Numbered from the stretch's first letter, positions 54,727 through 63,091 are shown. The stretch: 64,000 bases of DNA from JAJTZA01 sp041744075 (GCA_041744075.1 JBGTLQ010000282.1:1-64000); one strand, 5' to 3'. Notes: generated from the sequence alone by a model not told the origin. Made by a program: numbers and translations.

Positions 54727-55686
54727 ATGGCTAGACCTTCCAAAACAAATGTTGGCGTCATCGGGCTCGGAATTATTGGTTCCCGCGTGGCTGCAAATCT
54801 CCGTGCCAAAGGATTTCAAGCTTGGGTCTGGAACCGCACCCCCCGTCCCGAGCCCAACTTTCTGCCCTCCCCGCTGGAGGTGGCTGAATCGGCAAAAATT
54901 ATCCAAATCTTTGTCGCGGATGGTCCTGCCCTCCTGGAAACCATCACAACGATGAGCAAGGTGCTCGGGCCGGGTCATATTATTTTAAATCACGCCACGG
55001 TCTCACCTGCCGAAACCAAAGAGGCTGCGCGCCTTGTGGAGGAGCGTCATGCCAAGTTCTTGGATGCCCCCTTCACTGGGAGCCGGGATGCGGCTGCGGC
55101 TGGCGAGATCGTCTTTCTAATTGGGGGAGACTCCGAGACCCTTGGTGTTGCCAAACCGATCTTGGAAGCCAATGCGAAAGCCATTCTTCCGGTTGGTGGA
55201 ATTGGAGACGCCACCGTGTTGAAGATTGCCACAAACCTCATTGCGGCTGTGACTGTCACCGCGCTCTCTGAAGCGATGGCCTTGCTTTCGACCAATGGGG
55301 TCGCGATACAGAATCTTTTGGAGGTCTTACCTCACCACGGCGTCCGCTCTCAGCTTGCTGAGATGAAGATCCCTTCCATGATCCTTGATGACTTTGAGCC
55401 AAGGTTTGCCCTCAAGCATATGTTTAAGGACGTGCAGATTGCCTTGGCTATGGCAGCAGATGCAGGGATCGAACTCCCCGCCGCCGGTTCCTTTGCAGGA
55501 GCCGCCATGGCAGGGATCCAACAAGGCCTCTCCGACCGCGATTTCTCAAGCATTGCCCGGCTCTACAAATATCCGGACCATGAGGCTTCCTTGGACGAAA
55601 AATTCCGCCCGGCCGCTCCTCAAGCCCCCGAAGCCGCCCCAGAGAAACCCCAGCCCAAACGCTGGAAGGTTTTTGGATCCCGCTGA
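54727..55686 (+). CDS. NAD(P)-dependent beta-hydroxyacid dehydrogenase family protein
   Basis: 319 residues. Rossmann start 'VGVIGLGIIGSRVAANLRAK', substrate motif 'FLDAPFTGSRDAAAAGEIVF', catalytic-lysine helix 'ATVLKIATNLIAAVTVTALS', in the order of 3-hydroxyisobutyrate/tartronate-semialdehyde reductases and glyoxylate reductases. A Pro/Ala/Lys-rich tail of about 30 residues is unusual. The ygfZ-like gene begins 5 bases after its stop. Substrate unknown. Confidence 0.88.
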   Translation: MARPSKTNVGVIGLGIIGSRVAANLRAKGFQAWVWNRTPRPEPNFLPSPLEVAESAKIIQIFVADGPALLETITTMSKVLGPGHIILNHATVSPAETKEAARLVEERHAKFLDAPFTGSRDAAAAGEIVFLIGGDSETLGVAKPILEANAKAILPVGGIGDATVLKIATNLIAAVTVTALSEAMALLSTNGVAIQNLLEVLPHHGVRSQLAEMKIPSMILDDFEPRFALKHMFKDVQIALAMAADAGIELPAAGSFAGAAMAGIQQGLSDRDFSSIARLYKYPDHEASLDEKFRPAAPQAPEAAPEKPQPKRWKVFGSR

Positions 55687-55691
55687 AGCGC

Positions 55692-56552
55692 GTGTTGTCC
55701 CCGCATCAACGGCTCGAGCATTTGCGAACCAAGGGAGGTGTATTCCCGATTGGTCCACGGACCCTGATTCGCGTGACCGGCATCGACAGCCGCCGCTACC
55801 TCAACGGCCAGCTCAGCAACAACCTCACCACCCTCAAAGATGGCGTTGCGCTGCCAGCACTCCTGCTCACCGCCAAAGGCAAGCTGTGCGCTCTGGTTTA
55901 TGTGTGGAGTGATGGCGATGCCTTAATTGTGGACAGTGACCCTGAGGTCGCGGAAACCCTGCTCCCAAGGCTTGAGCGTTATGTGGTGGCTGATGATGTG
56001 ACCATGGAGGACATCTCCTCGGAAAGCACCGGCTGGCATGTGTTTGGCTTGTCCCTGCCCCATGACTCCCTGAAAATCTCGCGCCTCGGGGTTCCCGGCC
56101 ACGACGTGCTGACCCCACCCGATGACCTCATCGAGGCCACTGCTGCGGAACTTGAGCTTTTGCGCATCGAACGTGGCGTTCCCCGATGGGGCAAAGAACT
56201 TGGAGAAGACACACTCCCTCATGAAGCAGGACTGGACCGAACGGCTGTCGATTTCCACAAAGGGTGTTATGTCGGCCAGGAAGTTGTCTCACGCATTGAG
56301 AGCGTGGGACGCACAAATCGGACACTCTGCGGTTTCGTCGGGGACTTTTCTGCCGACCACGCAACCGCCTTGGTGACGGAATCGGGTCAACCCGCAGGAA
56401 CCATCACTTCGGCTGCCCTGCATTTTGGAATGGCACAAACCGCCGCTCTCGGTTATCTCAATTCTCGTATCTCTGAAAACCGCTTCATCGTCCACGATGC
56501 TTTCGGCAAAACACTCGGAGAATGTCAACGTCATGAATTCCCATTGGTATAA
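55692..56552 (+). CDS. ygfZ: YgfZ/GcvT-family folate-binding protein (Fe-S cluster repair type)
   Basis: 286 residues from a GTG at 55692. 'LIRVTGIDSRRYLNGQLSNN' and the signature 'KGCYVGQEVVSRIESVGRTN' (K-G-C-Y-x-G-Q-E) identify the YgfZ branch of the GcvT fold. YgfZ binds folate and helps maintain certain iron-sulfur enzymes such as MiaB. It follows the dehydrogenase after 5 bases and overlaps the secreted cyclophilin gene by 20 bases, so the three form one transcript. Confidence 0.92.
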   Translation: MLSPHQRLEHLRTKGGVFPIGPRTLIRVTGIDSRRYLNGQLSNNLTTLKDGVALPALLLTAKGKLCALVYVWSDGDALIVDSDPEVAETLLPRLERYVVADDVTMEDISSESTGWHVFGLSLPHDSLKISRLGVPGHDVLTPPDDLIEATAAELELLRIERGVPRWGKELGEDTLPHEAGLDRTAVDFHKGCYVGQEVVSRIESVGRTNRTLCGFVGDFSADHATALVTESGQPAGTITSAALHFGMAQTAALGYLNSRISENRFIVHDAFGKTLGECQRHEFPLV

Positions 56553-57168
56553 ACTTCTCACCCTTTCATTCCTGTTCAGTCTGCTCGCCGCAGATCCGTC
56601 ACAAGCCGCCACTGTCGGCCCTGAAGTCGCGGTTGTGGAACTTCAAGTCGGCACGACCAAGGGCACCCGCCAAGTCATTATTGGACTCTATGATGATGCT
56701 GCTCCCGTCACGGTCGCAAATTTCAAAGAGCTTGTGACCAAAGGATTTTACAAGGGCATCCGATTTCACCGCATTTTTCCTGGCACGCTTGTTCAGACAG
56801 GTGATCCGCTCACCCGCTATTGGCTGCTTGCCGAGCGGCGTCCGCTCAAGGCGGGAACCGGTGGACCCGGCTACACCTTGCCTGCCGAAATCCGCCTTCC
56901 CCTCAAACGCGGATCGGTGGCCACATCGCGACTCCCTGACAATATCAACCCCACCAAAGCCTCCAATGGCAGCCAGTTTTTTGTGACCTTGGCCCCAGCG
57001 CCCAAACTCGATAAAACATACACCGTCTTCGGCGAAATCTTGGAAGGTTTGGATGTTTTGGACGAAATCAGCAACCTTCCCGCAGATACCAACGACTTTC
57101 CATTGCCAAACGTCATCATTAAATCTATAACCCTTTCTCCGCGATTCGCAGAAACGGCCCGGCCGTAA
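56533..57168 (+). CDS. Exported cyclophilin-type peptidyl-prolyl isomerase
   Basis: 211 residues from ATG 56533, giving a signal peptide ('LLTLSFLFSLLAADPSQAA'). Cyclophilin blocks include 'NFKELVTKGFYKGIRFHRIF', 'GTLVQTGDP' and 'NGSQFFVTLAPAPKLDKTYT'. These enzymes speed cis/trans change at proline during folding in the periplasm. The start lies inside the last codons of the ygfZ-like gene. A tRNA gene begins 30 bases after the stop. Confidence 0.92.
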   Translation: MNSHWYKLLTLSFLFSLLAADPSQAATVGPEVAVVELQVGTTKGTRQVIIGLYDDAAPVTVANFKELVTKGFYKGIRFHRIFPGTLVQTGDPLTRYWLLAERRPLKAGTGGPGYTLPAEIRLPLKRGSVATSRLPDNINPTKASNGSQFFVTLAPAPKLDKTYTVFGEILEGLDVLDEISNLPADTNDFPLPNVIIKSITLSPRFAETARP

Positions 57169-57197
57169 TCACGAATCGCCCCCCTCCGGAAAATTCC

Positions 57198-57280
57198 GGG
57201 TAGGTACCGAAGTGGCCAAACGGGGTGGACTGTAAATCCACTGGCTTACGCCTTCACAGGTTCGAATCCTGTCCTGCCCA
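57198..57280 (+). tRNA. tRNA-Tyr (anticodon GTA)
   Basis: The acceptor arms GGGTAGG (57198-57204) and CCTGCCC (57273-57279) pair over 7 bases, with A as discriminator. The anticodon stem TGGA/TCCA (57226-57229 and 57237-57240) holds loop CTGTAAA, giving GTA. The T arm is ACAGG-TTCGAAT-CCTGT. The long variable arm expected of bacterial tRNA-Tyr is present. CCA is not encoded. Confidence 0.95.
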
Positions 57281-57310
57281 ATTTCTTTCGCGAAGCGAAA
57301 CAAAAAGATT

Positions 57311-57409
57311 CCGACAGGATGAGAACGCCGTTCGACTGCCAGCGCGATAGCGCCATCCAAATCGCAAAGCCACTCTCGAAGAGCCTGCAAAGCAGGCCCA
57401 TCCTGTCGG
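57311..57409 (+). repeat. Structured region with 11-base perfect inverted repeat behind tRNA-Tyr
   Basis: CCGACAGGATG (57311-57321) and CATCCTGTCGG (57399-57409) pair perfectly and enclose 77 bases that include a smaller hairpin GCCTGC-AAA-GCAGGC (57383-57397). A further short stem TTTCGC/GCGAAA lies at 57286-57300. It could be a small RNA, a miniature mobile element or the remains of an integration. Confidence 0.5.
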
Positions 57410-57457
57410 CCTTAAATAGTGATTATTTACTCGAAACATTCGATTAAATACCAAAAG

Positions 57458-57487
57458 TTTACATAAACCTTGCGATTAAAGTGTATA
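57458..57487 (+). promoter_or_regulatory. Possible promoter and repeated operator before the Fic gene
   Basis: TTTACA (57458-57463) and TGTATA (57482-57487) are 18 bases apart. GTTTACAT occurs twice, at 57457 and 57489, followed by AAACC and TCACC, possibly binding sites for the gene product's N-terminal winged helix. Based on motifs only. Confidence 0.4.
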
Positions 57488-57503
57488 TGTTTACATTCAC
57501 CTC

Positions 57504-59027
57504 GTGAAGTTAGCCGTAACTCAAAGAAGTTCCGAGATCGTGTTCTCGACTAAGGAGAGCAGTCGGATGATTCACGCTCGGGTGAAAAGCGGAAAACTCC
57601 GGAAGTTGGCTTGGGGGCTTTTTACGACAAATAAGACCGAGGAAGACACCCGAATCATTCGTCGCAACATCTGGGATATTGTCGGGCATTATTTTCCAGA
57701 CGCCATCATTTCAGACCGAACTGCCCTCGAAAATGGCCCGGCACCGGACGGTTCGATTTTTATCATTTCAGAACGGAGAACCAATTTGGAGCTCCCCGGC
57801 CATAAAATTCGGCCACGGAATGGACACCCACCTTCGAGCGACGACCGCCCTTTTTTCAAGATTCGAATGTGCTCACAAGCCAGGGCCATCCTCGAGAACA
57901 TGCGTGCATCTCGGAGTCGCGATGGGAATGTCGCTCGAACATTCTCGCAGAAGGAGATGGAAGAATGGTTGGTGGGTTTGATTCAAACATCAGGGACTGA
58001 ACCCCTGCAAAAACTTCGCGATCAAGCTCGTCGCATTTCTAAAGAAACTGGACAACATGAGGAGTTTGCCGCCTTCAATCTCCTCTTGGGTTCCATCCTT
58101 GGAACACAGACACACCCGCTTGAAAGCAGGAGAGGCCAAGATTTTTCTGCCGACCATGGAGTTGATACTACACGCATTGATTTGTTTGAGACTCTTCGCC
58201 AAGCGCTCGCGATAAACTGTCCGCCGGGCAAACCACGTCGCAACGAAGCGGATGAAAGACTATTGCCGTTTTTTGAAGCGTATTTTTCCAACTACATCGA
58301 GGGCACCCGGTTCCCGATTGAAACCGCGAAGAACATCGTTTTTGAGGGTTTTATACCCGCAGCGAGGCCAAGCGATGCTCATGACATCATAGGCACATTT
58401 CATCTGTTGAATGCGCGCGGCTATCAGAATCCCCAATACAATGATTTTCCCTCATTTGTGCAGTATCTGAAATCAAGTCATGCCGCGATTGCAGGCCACA
58501 GGGCTGACATTCGCCCGGGGGAATTCAAGACCTCCGCAAATTCAGCTGGCAGCACCGTTTTTGTTCGACCGGAGCTGGTGTTGGGTACCCTTGAGAAAGG
58601 GTGGGAGTTTCTATCATCCCTTTCGCCAGGCCTGCCTCGCGGGATATTTGCCAGCTTCCTCGTCAGCGAGGTGCATCCATTTGATGACGGGAACGGGCGT
58701 GTTGCTAGAGCGGTTCTCAATCAGGAACTCTCTGAAACCAACTTGTCTCCCATCATCATTCCAACGATTTTCCGAGCGGATTACATTCAATCGCTCAAAG
58801 CTCTGACCGCCGATGCTCGAACAACGCCCTACATTCGAGCCATGGATAAAGCCTCACGCTATACCCACGCTGTTGACTTTTCCGATTACGAAACGTCACG
58901 GCAGATTCTTTTTAGCACCAATGCCTTCGTTGAACCTGAGGTTGCCGTGAATGAAGGCATTCTTTTGAAAATTCCTGACTCAGATATTGAATGGATGCCC
59001 GGCGAAGGCCAGGTCACCCTTCGTTGA
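57504..59027 (+). CDS. Class II Fic protein with AbiEi-like N-terminal winged helix
   Basis: 507 residues from a GTG at 57504. The C-terminal Fic domain has the full motif 'HPFDDGNGRVAR' (about 391-402), so it should transfer AMP or a similar group to target proteins. The inhibitory motif S-x-x-x-E-G is present upstream in 'YFSNYIEGTRF' (about 260-270), as in class II Fic proteins that restrain themselves. The first 90 residues ('ARVKSGKLRKLAWGLFTTN', 'PDAIISDRTALENG') resemble the winged-helix start of AbiEi antitoxins. It follows tRNA-Tyr and precedes a decayed HipA-like gene on the other strand. Confidence 0.88.
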   Translation: MKLAVTQRSSEIVFSTKESSRMIHARVKSGKLRKLAWGLFTTNKTEEDTRIIRRNIWDIVGHYFPDAIISDRTALENGPAPDGSIFIISERRTNLELPGHKIRPRNGHPPSSDDRPFFKIRMCSQARAILENMRASRSRDGNVARTFSQKEMEEWLVGLIQTSGTEPLQKLRDQARRISKETGQHEEFAAFNLLLGSILGTQTHPLESRRGQDFSADHGVDTTRIDLFETLRQALAINCPPGKPRRNEADERLLPFFEAYFSNYIEGTRFPIETAKNIVFEGFIPAARPSDAHDIIGTFHLLNARGYQNPQYNDFPSFVQYLKSSHAAIAGHRADIRPGEFKTSANSAGSTVFVRPELVLGTLEKGWEFLSSLSPGLPRGIFASFLVSEVHPFDDGNGRVARAVLNQELSETNLSPIIIPTIFRADYIQSLKALTADARTTPYIRAMDKASRYTHAVDFSDYETSRQILFSTNAFVEPEVAVNEGILLKIPDSDIEWMPGEGQVTLR

Positions 59028-59099
59028 CCTGAACAAGCGACACGTGGGCGGGCAAGGCTTGTCCCGTCATAGGTTCTTGCGAAGGTGGAGGCTGCCCAG

Positions 59100-59448
59100 T
59101 CCTACCATCGGAGTGAGATAAAGTGGTTTCTGTCGTGGCAATTGCGGCAGCCAGAGACTCACGGCCAAGCACAAATGCTCATGCGAAGTCCCCACCGAAT
59201 CGTATCATGGCTTCAATGACAACATGGCCACTCCATCCAGCAGGGTTGGATTCCCGGCCCAGCGCCGCTGCGTGTTTGCGAGCAAACGCACGTCCCAAAA
59301 ATCCCTGAGGACGATAGTCGTCAAGAAACCATGGCAAATCGGGATAAACATGATTTGGAAATTCTCCGTCAAAAAGAGATGACCACCGGCTACATCCTTG
59401 CTCGAACCAATACTTTCCCCCAAGGAGGGAGTGCGGGTCAAAACGCAT
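59100..59448 (-). pseudogene. HipA/YjjJ-like kinase remnant
   Basis: Minus-strand codons from 59448 read 'WSSLFDGEFPNHVYPDLPWF' then 'LDDYRPQGFLGRAFARKHAA', a block typical of HipA-family toxins of the YjjJ type. The frame stops at 59179-59181 (after 'FGGDFA'), yet the following codons 'AFVLGRESLAAA' still look like the family. Nothing is left of the kinase core or the N-terminus. The 3' part has been lost next to the Fic gene. Confidence 0.6.
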
Positions 59449-59635
59449 GTGAATAGATTAGCTATTCTATTCACCATGCGCAAGCCAATGTTTTTGTGGT
59501 ATTTACGACATTTTGTAAGGCGGTTTTGAATTGATTCCGGCCTAAACAATGGCACCTAAGCCGGTCCGTTTTTTTTCGTGAGGCGACAAACTACACACTT
59601 GGCAAAACAGGGCAGAATATCTTTATTTCTTCTGA

Positions 59636-60298
59636 ATGACTCGACAGCTTTGTGTGATTCCTTGGGTGACCTTGGGGATTTTGTTTATGGGGGTGTCGCC
59701 TGTACGTGCGGACTTGATGAAGGAACTTACTGCTGCGCAGAAGAGCGATATTAAGGCCGGCAAGCAGGTGACTGTTTTGCAGGAATTGCCTGGGGAGCCA
59801 TGGCCGAGAGTCATCATATACAAAATTGTTGCCGCGAAGCCAGAGCAGGTGGCGGCGGTGTTTTTTGACTACAAGAATGCTTCCACCTACATTCCGAAGA
59901 TTCTCAAATCTGAGGTTTCCAAAACCCTTTCCGCGTCAGTGACCGATGTGGATTATGGCGTTTCCGTTCCGATTCTTCCTGATGAGTATTACACCGCCCA
60001 AAACCGGCTGACACGGGTTCCCGGGGGAGGATACCTCATCAGCTGGAAGCTCATCCGTGCCGTGCAAACCAAGGCCAGCGTGGGTGAGTTGCGGGCTGTG
60101 CCATTTGATGATGCAACCCTGCTGCGCTACACGATCCTTACGACACCAAGTTCGGGGATGGCTGGCCTTTTGCGGGGCAAAGCGATCGCGATGATGAAGG
60201 ATACTGTGGCAGCCATCGCGAAAGAGGTTGAGAGGCAGAAGTCTCTAGATCCTGCCGGGCTTGAGAAACGGGTTCAGGCGCTTCAAGCGGCACTGTAG
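59636..60298 (+). CDS. Exported SRPBCC/START-like protein
   Basis: 220 residues with a signal peptide ('LCVIPWVTLGILFMGVSPVR'). The body shows an SRPBCC pattern: 'KPEQVAAVFFDYKNASTYIP' at the cavity entrance, 'PGGGYLISWKLIRAVQTKAS' and a long C-terminal helix ('MKDTVAAIAKEVERQKSL'). Such exported proteins may carry or bind a lipid between membranes; ligand unknown. Free-standing, 187 bases beyond the HipA remnant. Confidence 0.75.
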   Translation: MTRQLCVIPWVTLGILFMGVSPVRADLMKELTAAQKSDIKAGKQVTVLQELPGEPWPRVIIYKIVAAKPEQVAAVFFDYKNASTYIPKILKSEVSKTLSASVTDVDYGVSVPILPDEYYTAQNRLTRVPGGGYLISWKLIRAVQTKASVGELRAVPFDDATLLRYTILTTPSSGMAGLLRGKAIAMMKDTVAAIAKEVERQKSLDPAGLEKRVQALQAAL

Positions 60299-60370
60299 AT
60301 TTCCCTCTATTCGCTCAGAATGGTCCCCTCATGCCGAAGGGGAGGGAGGTTTTATTCTCGGATTTGAACG

Positions 60371-60395
60371 TAGAGGAATTTGGAACAAATTTCTT
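60371..60395 (+). repeat. Palindromic intergenic repeat, copy E
   Basis: TAGAGGAATTTGGAACAAAT followed by TTCTT. Arms AGGAATTTG and CAAATTTCT pair around GAA with one G-T. It lies 72 bases after the stop at 60298. Same family as 24482, 48521 and 52463. Confidence 0.7.
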
Positions 60396-60424
60396 GGGAT
60401 TCATGCACCGTTCGCAAGTGTCAT

Positions 60425-60775
60425 TCATCTCTTATGTGGAGCCAGCATTTCCCGCGCTGCGGGATTGGGAGCAATAAAGAAATACAAAACAGCCCCGAGG
60501 GCATTCAAAAGAATAACCACAAGAACCCAGATAATCTTATCGTTTCCCTCCAAAGCCCTGTTCGTCAAACAATGGATCAACCCAAGAATCCAAAACAGCA
60601 GCGAAATGATCAAAAAGACCACAACCGCAATCGGGATCCAACTGAGGTAAAATCCTGATTGATTCATGTTTTGGGGAAGATTCTGATCTGATGTCGCAGC
60701 CCCGACGATTCCAAAGCCAATGCCCGCTCCGCAGAGGACTGCGAGGGTCAGATACAAGATTGGGTAGGCTCTCAT
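60425..60775 (-). CDS. Small membrane protein with PLDc_N-type domain
   Basis: 116 residues, three membrane helices: 'ILYLTLAVLCGAGIGFGIVG', 'WIPIAVVVFLIISLLFWILG' and 'IIWVLVVILLNALGAVLYFF'. The last two with 'CLTNRALEGNDKIIWVLVVI' match the PLDc_N module found before cardiolipin synthases and in stand-alone small proteins. No catalytic HKD motif is present. Function unknown, inner membrane. Confidence 0.75.
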   Translation of the reverse strand: MRAYPILYLTLAVLCGAGIGFGIVGAATSDQNLPQNMNQSGFYLSWIPIAVVVFLIISLLFWILGLIHCLTNRALEGNDKIIWVLVVILLNALGAVLYFFIAPNPAAREMLAPHKR

Positions 60776-60807
60776 GAGAATATTCTTAGTAAGGAATTGG
60801 TTTCACT

Positions 60808-60950
60808 ATGAAGAACATGAAGAGCATGAAGGTCAATGCATAGGAAAGGACAAAAATTGGTCTTGTCACTCCAATTTGAACGGCAAGCCTGAACTTTCCT
60901 CGTCGTTTTCCGAATGTATTCCCCTTCATGCCCTTCAAGCTCTTCATGGT
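60808..60950. repeat. Inverted pair of ATGAAG-unit repeats
   Basis: One copy at 60808-60840 reads ATGAAGAACATGAAGAGCAT and on to GGTCAATGCA. A second at 60921-60950 is in the other orientation (CATGAAGAGCTTGAAGGGCA on the minus strand). They fill the gap between two minus-strand genes and could fold back on each other. Related copies at 34251 and 61548. Confidence 0.6.
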
Positions 60951-60961
60951 AATTTTCGATC

Positions 60962-61522
60962 TCATTCAGGTTCCTGCAGTTCTTTGATGAGCTCGGGCGG
61001 AGGGGGGATGATAAAGTCATTGCCTTTGTAAACGTTAGCGGCACCCGTTGGTGGGTGCGGGGGTGGAACGAGGATGGATGGCCCCGATAACGACGAGCGA
61101 GTTTTTGGTATGCTATCCAACTTGGAATTTAATTGTCTGATCACTGCCGGATCACTGACAGGAGCCGCATTTATCTGCATAACGCGGAATTCCCCCGAGC
61201 TGTTTTTAACAACTGTCCAAGTGTGTTGATGGGTTTGCTTCACCAGTTGCTGCCATAACTCAATCGTCCCAATCGGTGTATCAGTTCCACACAAGATCAG
61301 GATCGGCCCATCTCCACCAAATTTCTCTTTGGCTTGGAGGAGCCAATCCTTTGCCTGATTTGTTGAATAAAAGCGCCCATTGATATTGGCAGCGTTGACC
61401 TCGGCAGCGCTGATAACAACAAAGATCGGTGCCGCGCCATCAAGTTGCGGTAACGAGAGAGGACTTGCATCAGCGACATGAGGCAGAAACAAAAGCGCAG
61501 CGGCTATTGTGAGGCGTCTCAT
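60962..61522 (-). CDS. Exported protein of unknown function (ExbD/TolR-like periplasmic pattern)
   Basis: 186 residues from ATG 61522, giving the signal peptide 'MRRLTIAAALLFLPHVADA'; a frame from 61576 starts inside a repeat. The middle ('GRFYSTNQAKDWLLQAKEKF', 'PILILCGTDTPIGTIELWQQ') recalls the periplasmic domain of ExbD/TolR, but no membrane anchor of that type remains after cleavage. The C-terminus is Pro-rich ('ILVPPPHPPTG', 'IIPPPPELIKE'). Function unknown. Confidence 0.65.
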   Translation of the reverse strand: MRRLTIAAALLFLPHVADASPLSLPQLDGAAPIFVVISAAEVNAANINGRFYSTNQAKDWLLQAKEKFGGDGPILILCGTDTPIGTIELWQQLVKQTHQHTWTVVKNSSGEFRVMQINAAPVSDPAVIRQLNSKLDSIPKTRSSLSGPSILVPPPHPPTGAANVYKGNDFIIPPPPELIKELQEPE

Positions 61523-61547
61523 CCTGAAAGTTTCGGAAAATATCACC

Positions 61548-61580
61548 ATGAAGGTCATGAAGAACATGGAGGTCAATGCA
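61548..61580 (+). repeat. ATGAAG-unit repeat
   Basis: ATGAAGGTCATGAAGAACAT followed by GGAGGTCAATGCA. The last 10 bases GGTCAATGCA are shared exactly with the copy at 60808-60840. It covers the region upstream of the exported protein gene at 60962-61522. Confidence 0.6.
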
Positions 61581-61606
61581 TTAAGAGAGAGTAGATGCAG
61601 CTTAGT

Positions 61607-62035
61607 TCATTGTTGACGGAGTAAAGGCAAAGATACCAGCAGCAGGTCAAAATTTCGTCCTATCTGGCCGACTTCATTCCAAGTGAGTTCGAAATCGTAC
61701 ATGTGCCGCTCAAGGCGCAGATCGGGTGAGAGTCGGATGTCGGACATGACTCTTTCTCCAGTCCTGGATATGAAGGTGATGTCCAGAGATGGCATCAACA
61801 CGCTGAGTGAAACCACCCCCTCGTCTTCTCTTCGCAGGAATTTCATGAGTCGTTTACGAAACGCCACGAGTTCGGTGAATGGGATGCAAAGACCTTCTGC
61901 CGTGGTTTCAGAGAAGGGGGTTTTGATTGTGGCCGTGATTGCGATGGGATCTCGGAGCCGGGGAGATGAAGGAAACGAATAGACCAACGGCTCGAAGCGA
62001 AGCGTGAGTCCTGCGATTGTGAGTTCGTGTTTCAT
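61607..62035 (-). CDS. Hypothetical protein, WapI-immunity-like pattern
   Basis: 142 residues from ATG 62035; a frame from 62146 adds 37 unlikely residues. The alternation of strands ('LTIAGLTLRFEPLVYSF', 'DITFISRTGERVMSDIRLSP') and final 'LRLERHMYDFELTWNEVGQI' resembles small WapI-type immunity proteins. No toxin gene is beside it. Cytoplasmic, function unproven. Confidence 0.5.
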   Translation of the reverse strand: MKHELTIAGLTLRFEPLVYSFPSSPRLRDPIAITATIKTPFSETTAEGLCIPFTELVAFRKRLMKFLRREDEGVVSLSVLMPSLDITFISRTGERVMSDIRLSPDLRLERHMYDFELTWNEVGQIGRNFDLLLVSLPLLRQQ

Positions 62036-62314
62036 GGTTGGGATTATTAAGAACGCATGTTGTAATTCACAGAGGATTAGGGGGTTGCATGCCTCGTCGT
62101 CGCTGCTTCCATGGCCACCTTCTTTTTGGCATCGAGAGTTGTGCACTCGTCGGAAACTTTGATCGCAAATGCCGCCAAATTACAAGGCTGAAACTCCGGG
62201 TAATGGAGCATCCCGACCGCATCCTTTGGTCTCTAATTCAGTCGTAGGCCTGAAATTCTGTTGAAGCATTACTTTCAGCTCATTTTTTAATCAATTCTTG
62301 CAGATGATTACATT
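62036..62314. other. Intergenic region before the AbiE pair
   Basis: No supported gene. AT content rises in the last 80 bases (62235-62314), which probably holds the promoter of the AbiE operon, but no clear -35/-10 pair stands out. Confidence 0.4.
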
Positions 62315-63091
62315 TTGCGATATTTTTCCGCTGTGGGAATAAATTCGAAGCATTCTTTAATCAAAAAGCTCCATTCGGCACTTCCGCATGGAGCGCCTTT
62401 TGACGTAGCCATGCTTTGGGAGTTGGGAATATCTGCGCAGCTGGCCTCCCAAAACGCAAAAAGCGGATGGTTGGAACGCCTTTCCTACGGAGTTTACTGT
62501 TTTCCCGGCGACGAACTACGCATTTTCGATTGCATCAAGTTCCTCCAGTTACGGGTACAGGGGCTCCATGTGGCAGGTAAGAGCGCCCTCGCGCTGCACG
62601 GAACGCGTCACAATCTCGCTGCGAGGCAAAGCGTTGACCTGTGGGGGGATCAGCGATTCCAGCTTCCTGAATGGTTCACTTCCCGTTTTCAGGGGCGCTA
62701 CTCCTCGGCCAAACTCTTTGACTGGAAGACCGAGGAACTGGCCGCGAAAACGGTTAGGAGTCCTCCCGGCACCACCGATGGGCTGAAGGTGTCGGTGCCA
62801 GAGCGTGCGGTGCTTGAATTGTTATCAGAGGTCGGAACCCATCAGGGCTTGGAGGAGGCTCGCAATTTGTTCGATGGTCTTCGCCCTCCCCGCCTCAAAG
62901 TGCTGGGAGAACTGTTGAGTTGCTGTGTCAGCGTGAAGACGACACGCCTGTTCTTAACGTGGGCTCGCGAGACCAAAATCATCGACGTCAGTCAACTGGA
63001 GAAGGAATTTCAACTTCCCACCGGCAGTAACAAACGATGGATGAAGCGGCTCAAAGACGGCACACTTCTCACATTGATGCCCCATGGATAA
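62315..63091 (+). CDS. abiEi: AbiEi-family antitoxin (type IV toxin-antitoxin)
   Basis: 258 residues from a TTG at 62315; a GTG at 62333 is equally possible because no ribosome-binding site decides. 'DVAMLWELGISAQLASQNAK' and 'SGWLERLSYGVYCFPGD' form the N-terminal winged helix; 'VAGKSALALHGTRHNLA' and 'SVPERAVLELLSEVGTH' are the C-terminal AbiEi blocks. AbiEi represses its own operon and counters the nucleotidyltransferase AbiEii. Its stop overlaps the toxin start by 8 bases. Confidence 0.87.
   Translation: MRYFSAVGINSKHSLIKKLHSALPHGAPFDVAMLWELGISAQLASQNAKSGWLERLSYGVYCFPGDELRIFDCIKFLQLRVQGLHVAGKSALALHGTRHNLAARQSVDLWGDQRFQLPEWFTSRFQGRYSSAKLFDWKTEELAAKTVRSPPGTTDGLKVSVPERAVLELLSEVGTHQGLEEARNLFDGLRPPRLKVLGELLSCCVSVKTTRLFLTWARETKIIDVSQLEKEFQLPTGSNKRWMKRLKDGTLLTLMPHG

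Noticed and set aside
57286..57300. Hairpin after tRNA-Tyr as a rho-independent terminator
   Set aside because: The stem is only 6 base pairs and no T-run follows on either strand.
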